64,000 bases of DNA from CAWJNF01 sp963844235. Its GTDB lineage: Bacteria; Actinomycetota; Thermoleophilia; Gaiellales; Gaiellaceae. A program made the translations under genes and the position numbers. Location of the stretch: the NCBI GenBank assembly GCA_963844235.1, contig CAWJNF010000004.1:124001-188000 (forward strand), written 5' to 3'. Under the pieces are notes generated by a model that searched no databases, was not told where the DNA came from, and was given only the letters and a program-made list of their open reading frames with translations. The first letter of the stretch is position 1, and each line of letters opens with the position of its first letter. This document shows positions 1-8,612 of the stretch, in pieces.

Positions 1-1
1 T

Positions 2-802
2 GCTCTCCCCTTCCTGCCGTCCCGGATCGGGCTCGTCACCGGCACCGATGCCGCGGCGAAAGGCGACCTCGTCGCGGCCATTCGCCACCGATTCCCTCCG
101 GCACGGCTCCTCGTGGCTGAGACCGTGGTGCAGGGGCCGCGTGCGCCTGCTGCGATCGCCGACGCGCTGCGGGCGATCTGCCGGGCGGGCGTCGACGTGA
201 TCGTGCTCGCGCGCGGTGGGGGGAGCTTCGACGATCTGCTGCCCTTCAGCGACGAGCGTCTCGTGCGAGCGGTCGCCGGCTGCCCGGTCCCGATCGTCTC
301 GGCCGTCGGCCACGAGCAGGACAACCCGCTGTGCGACCTGGCCGCCGACATCCGGGCCTCGACCCCGACGGCGGCCGCCCGCCTTGTCGTCCCCGACCTG
401 CGCGAGGTGTCCGCGTCCCTCGACAGGGTTCACGGCAGTCTGGGTCAGGGCCTGCGGAGATCGCTGCAGCGGGCGGGCGAGCAGATCGAGCGCGACCGCC
501 TACGCCTCGCGCGTGCCCCGGCGCTCCTGCTCGAGCGCAAACGAACGGGGCTCCAGGCAGCTCGGCGACGCCTGACGGAGGCGCCGCTCCTGTTGCTCGA
601 ACGGCGGCGCGCCGCGGTCGAGGCGCTTGGCGGCCGTCTCTACGCCGTGGGCCCGCGCGCGACGCTGCAGCGCGGCTATGCGATCGTGCGGTCGGAGGGG
701 CGGATTGTCCGCCAGGCTCGCTCGCTGGCGCCCGGTGCTCGCCTGGACGTCGAGCTGGCGGAGGGAGCCGTCGGAGCACGCGTCGAGGACGTCGACCCGT
801 GA
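2..802 (+). CDS. xseA: Exodeoxyribonuclease VII large subunit, 3' part
   Basis: C-terminal 266 residues of the nuclease subunit of exonuclease VII, which degrades single-stranded DNA to acid-soluble oligonucleotides in the cytoplasm. The frame is open from base 2, so the gene starts outside the window. Visible family signatures are IGLVTG near the left edge, the ARGGGS-FDDL segment, the VSAVGHEQDNPL-CD segment with its conserved His, and the helical arginine-rich C-terminus ending with the typical LQRGYAIV motif. The N-terminal OB-fold lies upstream of the window. The partner xseB is not adjacent but about 7.5 kb downstream on the same strand. The gene converges on the deacetylase gene with 24 bases between the stops. 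Identification is secure; the true length cannot be seen. Confidence 0.95.
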   Translation, partial: ALPFLPSRIGLVTGTDAAAKGDLVAAIRHRFPPARLLVAETVVQGPRAPAAIADALRAICRAGVDVIVLARGGGSFDDLLPFSDERLVRAVAGCPVPIVSAVGHEQDNPLCDLAADIRASTPTAAARLVVPDLREVSASLDRVHGSLGQGLRRSLQRAGEQIERDRLRLARAPALLLERKRTGLQAARRRLTEAPLLLLERRRAAVEALGGRLYAVGPRATLQRGYAIVRSEGRIVRQARSLAPGARLDVELAEGAVGARVEDVDP

Positions 803-826
803 CCGGTGCGTGTGCCGGGCCGTCCC

Positions 827-1900
827 CTAGCTCGACTCACGGGGCGACTCGCCCGAAGTACCGTCCAACCGACTGCGGGTGAGGTCGGCGGCACGCCGCG
901 CTCCCTCGTCGAGCCTGCGCAGCAGCTCGGCCAGCGACCAGCGACCTACCTGGAGGCGGTGCACGTGCACGGAGTCATCCCCGGGGAGTGCGGGCCGCCA
1001 TCGCGCCGGGGCTTCCTGGTCGAAGGCGATCTCGAAGCGAGCCTCGAGAACCTCCCGCAATGCGTTCACGACGGCCGGCTCGGCGTACTGACCCCAGTCG
1101 CCGCAGGGGTAGGCGAAGGAGGTGAGCCGGCCGGCGCCATGCTCGCGCAGCTTTGCCGCCGCGTCCTCGAGGTCGGCGGCGACGCGCTCCGCATACCCGT
1201 CGATCGACTCGTCGGCACGGTGCTCGACGAGCGCTGTCACGCCGGGGGCGTTGGAGCAGTCGTGCAGGTCGCTCGTGTGACTCTCGAGCTCCCAGCGGCC
1301 GCTTGAGGCGTGCCCGACGAGATCGTCCCAGTCCTCGTGGAAGATCGTCGGTCTGTCTCCCTGCGCGGCGATAACGAACATCGTGGCGCGCATGCCCGTG
1401 TCCTCGAGGATCGGATCGGCCTGGAGCATGGCGTCGGTCCGGCCGTCGTCGAACGTGATCAGGACCGGCCGCGCCGGAAGCGCCCGGGCGTCGCCGCTCG
1501 CAAGGTAGTCGGCCAGGTCATCCGCCGTGATGGCCGAGTACCCGGCCGCCCGCAGGCCGCGCATGTGCTCCGCGAAGCGCTGGCGCGAGACGACCATCGT
1601 CTCGGGCCCGGGCTCGGATGTGTCTTCCTGACCGATGCCGTGGTAGACGAGGACCGGCACGCCGCGAAGCGGCCTGGCGCGATAGAAACGGGCGAGGGCG
1701 CTGTCACGCGCATCGAGACCGGGAGTGCCCGGAGTCGAGACTTGGTAGCGGGCCCGTAGAACGACGAGGCGGCCCGTGTCGGTCTCCGTCAGAAACAGGT
1801 ACAGGGGCAACACCGAGAGGGGCAGCAGCGCGAGACCAGCAATGGTTTGCACCCGCCAGCGTCCGCTGAGCACACGTGCGAGCCGGCGCCGGAGCGGCAC
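827..1900 (-). CDS. Membrane-anchored polysaccharide deacetylase (NodB/CE4)
   Basis: Carbohydrate esterase family 4 protein of 357 residues, expected to remove N-acetyl groups from an extracellular polysaccharide. A single hydrophobic segment at about residues 18-37 should anchor it, with the catalytic domain outside. NodB motif 1 is TFDDG at about 149-153 and the metal-binding motif 2 is SHTSDLH at about 207-213. YHG (about 86-88) and PCGDW (about 265) match the PgaB/IcaB-like branch. The GTG start directly follows the TAG stop of the upstream glycosyltransferase gene, so the two are translationally coupled. The pairing of a GT2 synthase with a deacetylase resembles poly-N-acetylglucosamine or hyaluronan-like systems, which is inference from context. 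Confidence 0.88.
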   Translation of the reverse strand: MPLRRRLARVLSGRWRVQTIAGLALLPLSVLPLYLFLTETDTGRLVVLRARYQVSTPGTPGLDARDSALARFYRARPLRGVPVLVYHGIGQEDTSEPGPETMVVSRQRFAEHMRGLRAAGYSAITADDLADYLASGDARALPARPVLITFDDGRTDAMLQADPILEDTGMRATMFVIAAQGDRPTIFHEDWDDLVGHASSGRWELESHTSDLHDCSNAPGVTALVEHRADESIDGYAERVAADLEDAAAKLREHGAGRLTSFAYPCGDWGQYAEPAVVNALREVLEARFEIAFDQEAPARWRPALPGDDSVHVHRLQVGRWSLAELLRRLDEGARRAADLTRSRLDGTSGESPRESS

Positions 1901-4777
1901 CTACCGCCCCTCCGTCTCGACGGCGGGGACGAGCACTGCGGCTCGGCTCGGGGCAGGCCGTTCTTCCGGCCTGATCACGATCGTCTCGCCGGAGACTTCG
2001 CCGTGGGTCGATGAGCGCGTTCCCCAGGCTGTGTTCCGAATGGTCGCGAGCGCGTAGTACAGCTGCCAGACGAGCAGCGTGATGTACACGGCGGCCCACG
2101 TGAGACCCTGCCACCACAGAGGGCTGCGGCGCGCGACCGCGTAGTAGAGCGCGCCGAGCAGGGCGACGGAGTACACGCCGGCCGCGTAGAACGCGGGCTC
2201 GCCGCTCCCTGTGATGGGGGCTAGGACGACCGCGCGCAGCACGATGAGAGGCGCCACCCAGCCGCAGACGATGCTCGCGTACGTGAGCGCCGCCGCGAAC
2301 GGGTGCTTGCGCCAAATGATGCACGAGAGGTAGAGCGACTCCCGCAGCCAGCTCTTCTTCCAGCGCAGCTGCTGCCGGAGGAACATCGGAAGCCCCGTCG
2401 GGACAAGCGTGTGACAGACCGCTCGCGATTGGTAGACCACCCGCCAGCCGACGAGAACTCGGTTCGTCAGGGCGCGATCGTCGCCGTAAGTGGCGCGCCG
2501 CCCGAGGAACGTCTGTGCTTCCCACTCACGAAGCACCTCGACGAGGGCTTGTCGCCGGTAGGCCGAGAGGCAGCCCGACGCGCACGTGACCGCGCCGAAG
2601 AGCGACTCTGAGCCCTTCAGGATCCGGAAGGCGATGTAGTACCTGACCTGCTGCATCTGCGGGATCCAGGCGTTTTCCTTGTTGAGGACGTCCGCGTGAC
2701 CGACGACCGCGCCGACGCGCTCGTCGGCGAAGTCCTGGACAATGGCCTCGAGCCCATCCGGCGCGATGACCGAGTCCGAGTCGATGAAGACGCAGACCGC
2801 GCCTCGCGACCGGCGAACGCCCTCGGCCATGGCAGCGCGCTTGCCACGGTTCTCCGGGAACCGCACGCACACGAGCGCCGGGAAGCGACGGCGAAGCGCG
2901 AGCAGCTGCTCCCACGAGTCGTCGGTCGATCCATCGTCGACGGCGACGACCTCCAGCCGCTCACGCGGATAGCGGGCTTCGTAACAGGCCGCGACCGTGG
3001 CGTGGATGCCTTCGCCCTCGTTGAAGACGGGTATCACGATCGAGACCGACGGGCGGTGCCCCACGTCGGGTGTCGGCCGGTAGAGGAGACCGAACGCAAA
3101 CCGGGCGAGGATGTACGCCGTGATCACGATCGAGTAGCCGTAGACCAGGGGATCCTCGAAGAGCGCCGTCACCGAGAGCTCCTTGGCGAGCCAGAGCCAC
3201 CACAGCAGCGCGGCCGCGTACAGGACGCATACGACCTGGAGGCTTCGAATTCCGAGACGTACGGCCAGCGAGCGCCGGTAGCGGAGTGGAACGGCCTCGA
3301 GCGACTCGTCCAGCGGCGTGAGGGCCGGGGCGGCGGCGACCTTCGGGCGGGGCGCCCTGGCCGTGGCTGGTGCTGCCGGTACAGCCGGGACGGGAAGGCT
3401 CTCCAGCGCAGCCATGGCCGCCGAGAGCGGCTTGTAAGCCGGCGCGGCGCCGAGAGGACGTGGCCTGGTCTGGCGGGGCTTGTCAGCGGGGACTTGGCGC
3501 GGTGCGGTTGTGCGGGCTGGGGCCGCGCCAGCAGCACGCGGCTTCGCCTTGGAGGCCGGGGCCGCGCCCGCAGCAGGCGGCTTCGCCTTGGAAGCCGGAG
3601 CGGCGCCGGCAGCACGCGGCTTCGTCTGGCGAGGACGAGCCGGGGCAGCATCGGCGGCACGCGGCTTCGCCTTGGAGGCCGGGGCCGCGCCCGCAGCAGG
3701 CGGCTTCGCCTTGGGAGCTGCGGCGGCGCCGGCAGCACGCGGCTTCGCCTCAGCAGCACGCGCCTTCGCCTTGGAAGCCGGGGCCGCGCCCGCAGCAGGC
3801 GGCTTCGTCTTGGGGGATGCGGCGGCGGCAGCACGCGGCTTCGTCTGGCGAGGACGAGCCGGGGCAGCATCGGCGGCACGCGGCTTGGTCTGGCGGGAGC
3901 GAGCCGGGGCGGTGCTGGCCCGCGGGGCCGAGACCCGCGGCCGCGGCACGTACACGACGCCCTCGGGCTGATGTCGAGGTCCGTCGGCGCCGTTTGCCGC
4001 CTCGAGGACGGCCAACGAGGAGCCGTCGCCGGGCGGCGGCACGGTCTCGGCGGTCGGGTGGTGGGGATGGAGGAGGCGCGCGAGGTGTTCGGGCGGGGTC
4101 GCGTGCCGTGCGAGGAGCTGGGCGAGCCGGGCGGACGGCTGCCGTCGACGACCCTCCGCGTGCCTCCGGAGGAGCACGGCGAGCATGGCGAGCTCGTCCT
4201 CCTCGACCAGGTGCGCGACATGGCGCTGCGGCAGATCCGCCGCAATCCCCGGGTCGAGGTGCGTCGCTGCGTTGCCGTTGCCGTTCGTGTTGCCGTTGCC
4301 GACCCCCGACTGCTCGTCCGCGTACGGCCGTTCGAGAGGATTGGTGATCGCCTCGACGTCGGCATCCGAGCGGAGCCGGTAGCCGTCGCGCTCGAGCTCC
4401 GCCCGAAGCCCAGGGTGGCTCTCGATGATCCGGTCGAGCAGGATCGAAGCGGCCGCAGCGCTTGGCACGGGCGCATGGGGGCTTCCGTCCGCGACCCGCC
4501 GGTGCGTCAACCGCTCCCCGTTGCCGTTGCGGGCCGCTACGCGCGAGTCAGCCGGCCCGATTGCCGCCGCCAGGCGTTCGAGCTCGGCGACGGCCCGGCT
4601 CGATACGAGGTGCGAATGCTCGCTCCGGGAGGTCCCGGAACGGTCGTGCCCGCATCCCTCCAGCCCGTTGGGACTGGAGAGCAGGCAATCCTCCGCCAGC
4701 AGCCGGGCGTAGCCGACCGTTTCAGACACCGCATCACCGCCTTGCCGCAGAGACTTCACCGCAGACCTCGGCTGCAT
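1901..4777 (-). CDS. Processive family 2 glycosyltransferase with a long Lys/Ala/Pro-rich N-terminal region
   Basis: 958-residue membrane synthase. The C-terminal part is a classical inverting GT2 polymerase: catalytic domain from about residue 576 (SIVIPVFNE), VDDGS near 613, DSD near 676, GDD near 775 and the QQLRW product-binding motif near 802-806. Two hydrophobic segments precede it (about 505-560) and three or four follow (about 825-915), as in hyaluronan, chitin or PgaC synthases. The first 480 residues are unusual: a low-complexity region with GNGNTNGNGN-type sequence, then about 150 residues (285-430) of imperfect KPRAAxAAPA/KAKP repeats resembling a histone H1 tail. ATG at 4777 lacks an upstream purine tract. 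A GTG at 4729 (MSETVGYARL) follows AAGGCGG and is a credible alternative start. The substrate is unknown; the deacetylase next door favours an N-acetylated sugar polymer. Confidence 0.85.
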   Translation of the reverse strand: MQPRSAVKSLRQGGDAVSETVGYARLLAEDCLLSSPNGLEGCGHDRSGTSRSEHSHLVSSRAVAELERLAAAIGPADSRVAARNGNGERLTHRRVADGSPHAPVPSAAAASILLDRIIESHPGLRAELERDGYRLRSDADVEAITNPLERPYADEQSGVGNGNTNGNGNAATHLDPGIAADLPQRHVAHLVEEDELAMLAVLLRRHAEGRRRQPSARLAQLLARHATPPEHLARLLHPHHPTAETVPPPGDGSSLAVLEAANGADGPRHQPEGVVYVPRPRVSAPRASTAPARSRQTKPRAADAAPARPRQTKPRAAAAASPKTKPPAAGAAPASKAKARAAEAKPRAAGAAAAPKAKPPAAGAAPASKAKPRAADAAPARPRQTKPRAAGAAPASKAKPPAAGAAPASKAKPRAAGAAPARTTAPRQVPADKPRQTRPRPLGAAPAYKPLSAAMAALESLPVPAVPAAPATARAPRPKVAAAPALTPLDESLEAVPLRYRRSLAVRLGIRSLQVVCVLYAAALLWWLWLAKELSVTALFEDPLVYGYSIVITAYILARFAFGLLYRPTPDVGHRPSVSIVIPVFNEGEGIHATVAACYEARYPRERLEVVAVDDGSTDDSWEQLLALRRRFPALVCVRFPENRGKRAAMAEGVRRSRGAVCVFIDSDSVIAPDGLEAIVQDFADERVGAVVGHADVLNKENAWIPQMQQVRYYIAFRILKGSESLFGAVTCASGCLSAYRRQALVEVLREWEAQTFLGRRATYGDDRALTNRVLVGWRVVYQSRAVCHTLVPTGLPMFLRQQLRWKKSWLRESLYLSCIIWRKHPFAAALTYASIVCGWVAPLIVLRAVVLAPITGSGEPAFYAAGVYSVALLGALYYAVARRSPLWWQGLTWAAVYITLLVWQLYYALATIRNTAWGTRSSTHGEVSGETIVIRPEERPAPSRAAVLVPAVETEGR
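3487..3925 (-). repeat. Degenerate tandem repeats coding the Lys/Ala/Pro-rich segment
   Basis: Imperfect repeats of roughly 39-60 bases alternate two unit types, one coding KPRAAxAAPA-RPRQT and one coding KPPAAGAAPASKA, inside the GT2 gene. The repeat changes no reading frame. It could vary in length between strains by slippage or recombination. The predicted peptide is strongly basic and disordered. Confidence 0.75.
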
Positions 4778-4976
4778 CCGGGCGGGCGGAGCAGCGAGGT
4801 AGATCGACTTGCCCGACTACTGAGTCTCGCCGGGCTCTACCCAGGCCAGACGTACGCCAAGCCAGAGGCTCGGAGAGAGCTCAGTTGCCACAGTACGTGC
4901 CCCTGTCGCCAGCGTAAGGGCGGTCGCCATACTACAGGCTGGCTCGTGGGACGGTCACCGCGAGCCGCCTATCACG

Positions 4977-6092
4977 ATGCAGCACGCATCCTCGTCCGCA
5001 TACCCGGCGCGCCGCACGCGCCGCCTCCGAACGATCTGTCTCGGGGTTGCGACCGGCGTTTTCCTCAGCCTGACGACGGCCGCGCAGTCTGCGACGCCGC
5101 CAGAGAACGTGACCCGCCCTGTGATCACCGGAACCGCGAAGCTCGGGGCGACGCTGTACGCGTCTCCGGGCCGTTGGCGTAGCCCTGCACCGCTTCGGTA
5201 CACCTTCCGCTGGTGGCGCTGCCCGACAGCCGACCGGTGCGGCCGGATACCCGTCTCGCCCGGGCGCACCTACCGGATCACGCAGGCGGACATCGGCCAG
5301 GCGCTCCTCGTTCGCGTCACCGCACGCAGCCGGCTGGGCGTCGCGCGCGCAAGCTCGCCTCGCGTCGCCATCCCCGATCCAGGGGCGGCACCCTCGCCAG
5401 ACGTGCTCTTCCAGGACAGGTTCGACCGCCCGGACGGCCTGGTCACGAACGAGTGGGCGTTTAGCCATCCGGACGATCGGGATGCCGTCGTCTCGCCGAA
5501 CTGGTACATGACGAGCGGCTCGCTGTTCACGAGCGGTCGCGTCGGTTGGACCGGGGTGCCTGACCGCCGCGGTCCCGACGCCGCCTCCGCCCAGGGCACC
5601 GGCTCCGCCGTGTTCCGGCTCGTCACGCACCGTCGCGACTTCGGCAATGTGGCCGTCTCGTTCTCGCTGCGGAACGACGAGGTCGTGTCGACGATGTCGA
5701 CGCCGCCCGTGGCCTGGGACGGCGTCCACGTGTTCCTGCGCTACCAGACCCCTGACCGCCTCTACTCCGCGAGCGCAAACCGCCGCGACGGGACCGTCGT
5801 GATCAAGAAGAAGTGCCCCGGGGGGCCCTCGAACGGTGGGGTCTACTACAGCCTGAGCCCGTCGAGCGTCGACGCCGTCCCGTACGGCGAGTGGCAGCGC
5901 ATCGTGGCGACGGTTCGCAACCTGACGCCTGAATCGGTCGAGCTGCGCCTCGAGATCGGCGGACGCATCGTCGCGGCGGCCGTCGACGACGGCTTGGGCT
6001 GCGCTCCGATCACGTCCGCCGGAGCGGTGGGCATCCGGGGTGACAACGCCAACTTCCGCCTGGACAACTTCGTCGTCTCTCAGCTCGACTAA
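4977..6092 (+). CDS. Secreted protein with an Ig-like repeat and a lectin/laminin-G-like domain
   Basis: 371-residue exported protein. The N-terminus has an Arg-rich stretch, a hydrophobic core at about 20-36 and an AxSA-type cleavage region near residue 39. Residues about 45-130 form one copy of a domain common in Thermoleophilia surface proteins (VTRPVITGTA, YASPGRW, YTFRWWRC, RVTARS). Residues about 150-370 look like a concanavalin-A/laminin-G-like beta sandwich: FQDRFDRPDG opening, GEWQRIVATV, and a closing FRLDNFVV motif typical of domains that bind or modify glycans. It is divergent from the GT2 synthase, separated by about 200 bases, so a role at the cell surface near the exopolysaccharide is plausible. 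No catalytic residues are recognised. Its stop overlaps that of the convergent amidase gene. Confidence 0.72.
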   Translation: MQHASSSAYPARRTRRLRTICLGVATGVFLSLTTAAQSATPPENVTRPVITGTAKLGATLYASPGRWRSPAPLRYTFRWWRCPTADRCGRIPVSPGRTYRITQADIGQALLVRVTARSRLGVARASSPRVAIPDPGAAPSPDVLFQDRFDRPDGLVTNEWAFSHPDDRDAVVSPNWYMTSGSLFTSGRVGWTGVPDRRGPDAASAQGTGSAVFRLVTHRRDFGNVAVSFSLRNDEVVSTMSTPPVAWDGVHVFLRYQTPDRLYSASANRRDGTVVIKKKCPGGPSNGGVYYSLSPSSVDAVPYGEWQRIVATVRNLTPESVELRLEIGGRIVAAAVDDGLGCAPITSAGAVGIRGDNANFRLDNFVVSQLD

Positions 6093-7543
6093 CGAGGAGG
6101 GCCGCCCGCCCACTCCCCGAGCCCGGGCTCGATCCGTCTGGCCCGCTCCTGTTCAAGGACACGTGCGACCGCGACTACCTCATGGTCGGCGAACGGCCTG
6201 CCGACGACCTGGAGAGAGACGGGCAATCCGTCATGCGTCTCCCCGAACGGCAATGCGAGCGACGGCAGGCCCAGCACCGTGACCGCCCAGCAGGGCGCCA
6301 TATTCTTGAAACGCGCCTCGAAATCCTGGGACCCCACCCGCCACGGCGGAACCAGGGAGACGGGAAGAAGCAGGATAGGCCAGTCCTCCATGAACTCGAG
6401 GACGCGCGCCCTGATCGCATCGCGGCGGCCGGCGATTCGCTGGTAGTCGGCGACTGACGTCTCGGGGGCGACCGACGCGAACCAGTCTCGCATCGTGTCC
6501 GCCAGGAGGCCCTCGCGACCTCGGGCCAGCGCCGCGTGGATCGGCAGGCCTTCCGACATCCGATACTCGCGGAACGCATCGGCAGCCTCGTCGAGCCCGG
6601 ACGGGCGCACCTTCTCCACAGCGAGTCCGAGAGAGCCGAGGCAGCGTGCCGCCCGGTCGACGATTTCGACGAGATCGCTCCGGACTTCGTGGTTGCCTTC
6701 GCCGTCAGACCAGGCGCAGGCCAGCTGCCTGATCTCGACGGCGTCGGGGTCTCCGAGTGGAACCGGAACCGCGTTCGGGTCGAGCCCGTCGGGCCCCGCG
6801 ATGACCGCGAGCACCTTCCAGGCATCCTCGACAGAACGGGTGAGCGGACCGAGCGTGTTCAAACGCGACATCGCGGACGCCGAGTTCGGCAAAGCCAGCT
6901 CCTCCCCGGGAGGGAATGGGAGCAGCCCGGTGAGCGGGACAAGCCCGACCGTCGGTCTCAGACCCACGACGCCCGTGCATTGCGCCGGCCACCGGATCGA
7001 CCCGCCGTAGTCCGATCCCAGGCCGATCGGTGCCAGACCGGCGGCTACGGCCGCCGCATCCCCACCGCTGGATCCACCCGGAATGATCGCCTCGTTCACG
7101 GGATTCAGCGTCCGGCCGAACACTCTGTTGTCCGTGTCCGGATCAAGAGCAAGCTCTGGAAGGTTCGTCTTGCCGAGGAATACGGCGCCGGCCCTCCGAA
7201 GACGACCCACGGCCGGGGCGTCCCGGGCAGGAACGAAGTCCTCGAGCAGGAGGCTGCCGGCGGTCGCGCGAACACCGCCCACCGCGATCGCGTCCTTTAC
7301 GACGAAGGGAACTCCCTGAAGGGGGCCCGGCTCGGGCGACGCATCAACGGTCGCCGCCGACTGTCGAGCGTTCTCCTCGCAGAGTGTGACGATGGCGTTG
7401 AGGCGGGGATTCAGCTCCGCAATGAGAGCGAGATGACTCTCGAGCACCTCCATCGCGGTCTGCTCACCGCGGACGACCCGTCGAGCAATCTCGGACGCGG
7501 ACTGCATCGGAGCCTCGGTCAGCCGGTCAGTCATGGTCGCCAT
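6089..7543 (-). CDS. Amidase-signature hydrolase
   Basis: Amidase of about 484 residues, cleaving carbon-nitrogen bonds of an unknown amide. The Ser-Ser-Lys triad is visible: Lys at about 83 (FVVKDAI), the cis-Ser in GGSSGG (about 156-161) and the nucleophile in GSDYGGSIR (Ser about 182). The family also includes GatA, but no gatB or gatC is present, so this is a free-standing amidase. The start at 7543 is preceded by GGAAAGC. An ATG at 7534 is possible, and the frame stays open to 7600. It overlaps the end of the GAF gene, suggesting co-transcription. A second amidase at 60955-62361 shares the fold but sits in a different context. Confidence 0.88.
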   Translation of the reverse strand: MATMTDRLTEAPMQSASEIARRVVRGEQTAMEVLESHLALIAELNPRLNAIVTLCEENARQSAATVDASPEPGPLQGVPFVVKDAIAVGGVRATAGSLLLEDFVPARDAPAVGRLRRAGAVFLGKTNLPELALDPDTDNRVFGRTLNPVNEAIIPGGSSGGDAAAVAAGLAPIGLGSDYGGSIRWPAQCTGVVGLRPTVGLVPLTGLLPFPPGEELALPNSASAMSRLNTLGPLTRSVEDAWKVLAVIAGPDGLDPNAVPVPLGDPDAVEIRQLACAWSDGEGNHEVRSDLVEIVDRAARCLGSLGLAVEKVRPSGLDEAADAFREYRMSEGLPIHAALARGREGLLADTMRDWFASVAPETSVADYQRIAGRRDAIRARVLEFMEDWPILLLPVSLVPPWRVGSQDFEARFKNMAPCWAVTVLGLPSLALPFGETHDGLPVSLQVVGRPFADHEVVAVARVLEQERARRIEPGLGEWAGGPPR

Positions 7544-8000
7544 GCTTTCCGAGCTCCGCTTCGACGCGTTCGACCGCATGCTCCAGCGCCGCGACATCAT
7601 CTTCTCGCCACTCCCTGGGGCTGGGCGCGTAATGAACCGACAGCCAGCCCACTACCTGCCCGCCGCGCGAAACGGGGCCGAGCATCTGTGCCTGAACGCC
7701 GTAGACGCTGAGCAGCTCCTTCGGCGGAGGCGGATCAGCGCGTGCGCAGTCACCCTGAATCAGCGGTTCTCCGGTCTCCATGAGCCGCTGGGCCGTCGCT
7801 GCTCCGCGTTGGGAGATGCCTACCTCGGCCGCGATCGAAGGAACGCCCTCCGCACACGCCTCCGCCACAACGGGAAAGTCCTTCCCCGGGGTGTCCAGCC
7901 GAAGGGTCGTTCGACTCGCGCCCGTGGACTGCAGGAGATCCCGCACGACTGCTTCGAACTCGCTCACCCTGACACCGTCCTCTCCTGTCACCGCCTTCAT
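7527..8000 (-). CDS. GAF-domain protein
   Basis: 157-residue single-domain protein resembling GAF sensors. It opens with a helix (FEAVVRDLLQSTGASRTTLRL), has a central PSIAAEVGISQRGAA segment and ends with GGQVVGWLSVHY followed by the helical EDDVAALEHAVERVEAEL, as in free GAF or histidine-kinase-associated GAF domains. No output domain is attached. The ligand is unknown; SVYGVQAQMLGPVSRGG is the usual GAF beta-strand pair. An alternative GTG start at 7967 (MSEFEAVV) lies 11 bases after GGAGAGG. The gene overlaps the downstream amidase, so a regulatory or redox-sensing role toward that enzyme is conceivable but unproven. Confidence 0.65.
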   Translation of the reverse strand: MKAVTGEDGVRVSEFEAVVRDLLQSTGASRTTLRLDTPGKDFPVVAEACAEGVPSIAAEVGISQRGAATAQRLMETGEPLIQGDCARADPPPPKELLSVYGVQAQMLGPVSRGGQVVGWLSVHYAPSPREWREDDVAALEHAVERVEAELGKHGDHD

Positions 8001-8314
8001 CGGCCTTCCGGCTGAGCGGCGCCGAAGCTCCGGCCGGATGCGGCGGAAGGCTTGGCCATCCGATCGCATCGTCCGACGGGTAGAAGTTAGCCTTCTCTGA
8101 CCCGGCACGCGTATCCAGGACCGGGACAGAACCGGCGTTGGACATCCGCGGCGGCCATCCCGACAAGACTCGGCGTCACGACCATCTCCCTTGACCCGCC
8201 AAGAGAAGCGGAGCAGAGTCATGGGGTGCCTCCACGAGCGCGCGGCGAGAAGAGCATTCAGGTCGCTGGACGGGTCGGCCGTAGCCGGCTGAACGGAGCG
8301 AGGTCGATCAGTCC
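8001..8314. other. Divergent intergenic region, no gene seen
   Basis: About 314 bases between the starts of the GAF gene (minus) and xseB (plus). No supported reading frame, RNA gene or repeat is visible. A GGAGCGAGG purine tract precedes the xseB GTG by 11 bases. The region presumably contains both promoters, but no convincing -35/-10 pair was identified. Confidence 0.5.
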
Positions 8315-8590
8315 GTGAGCCTGGAGCCAGACCGGCCGGAGCCGACCTTCGAGCAAGCTCGCGGCGAGCTCGAACGGATCGTGGCGCAGCTCGAGGGCGG
8401 CGACGCAGGGCTCGAGGAGGCGATCGCGCTCTGGGAGCGCGGCGAGGCGCTCTACCGGCTCTGCCTCGCGAAGCTCGACGCCGCTCAGGGTCGCGTAGAG
8501 CAGCTCGGCCGTGAGCTTTCCGGAGTCGTGCCCCAGGTCGGCCCGGAAGGCGGCGAGCCCGGTCCCGTGACGGGCCCCGAGGGCAGCTGA
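8315..8590 (+). CDS. xseB: Exodeoxyribonuclease VII small subunit
   Basis: 91-residue helical protein matching XseB: PTFEQARGELERIVAQLEGG, then LEEAIALWERGEALYRLCLAKLDAAQGRVEQL. It assembles several copies per XseA and is required for exonuclease VII activity. The start is a GTG. Usually the gene directly follows xseA; here five unrelated genes, four of them on the opposite strand, separate the pair by 7.5 kb. The C-terminal tail after the second helix is Gly/Pro-rich. It is followed after 22 bases by the ferritin gene, which has its own leaderless-type promoter. Confidence 0.93.
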   Translation: MSLEPDRPEPTFEQARGELERIVAQLEGGDAGLEEAIALWERGEALYRLCLAKLDAAQGRVEQLGRELSGVVPQVGPEGGEPGPVTGPEGS

Positions 8591-8599
8591 GCGCCCTGG

Positions 8600-8605
8600 T
8601 AGAGT
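8600..8605 (+). promoter_or_regulatory. Leaderless-type -10 box of the ferritin gene
   Basis: TAGAGT lies 7 bases before the ATG at 8613, which would place the transcript start at or next to the start codon. No Shine-Dalgarno sequence and no consensus -35 box are visible. Confidence 0.6.
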
Positions 8606-8612
8606 CACGCGC

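Noticed and set aside
3487..3925. CRISPR-like spaced repeats
   Set aside because: The repeats are imperfect, lie within a coding frame and encode a regular peptide pattern with no unique spacers.
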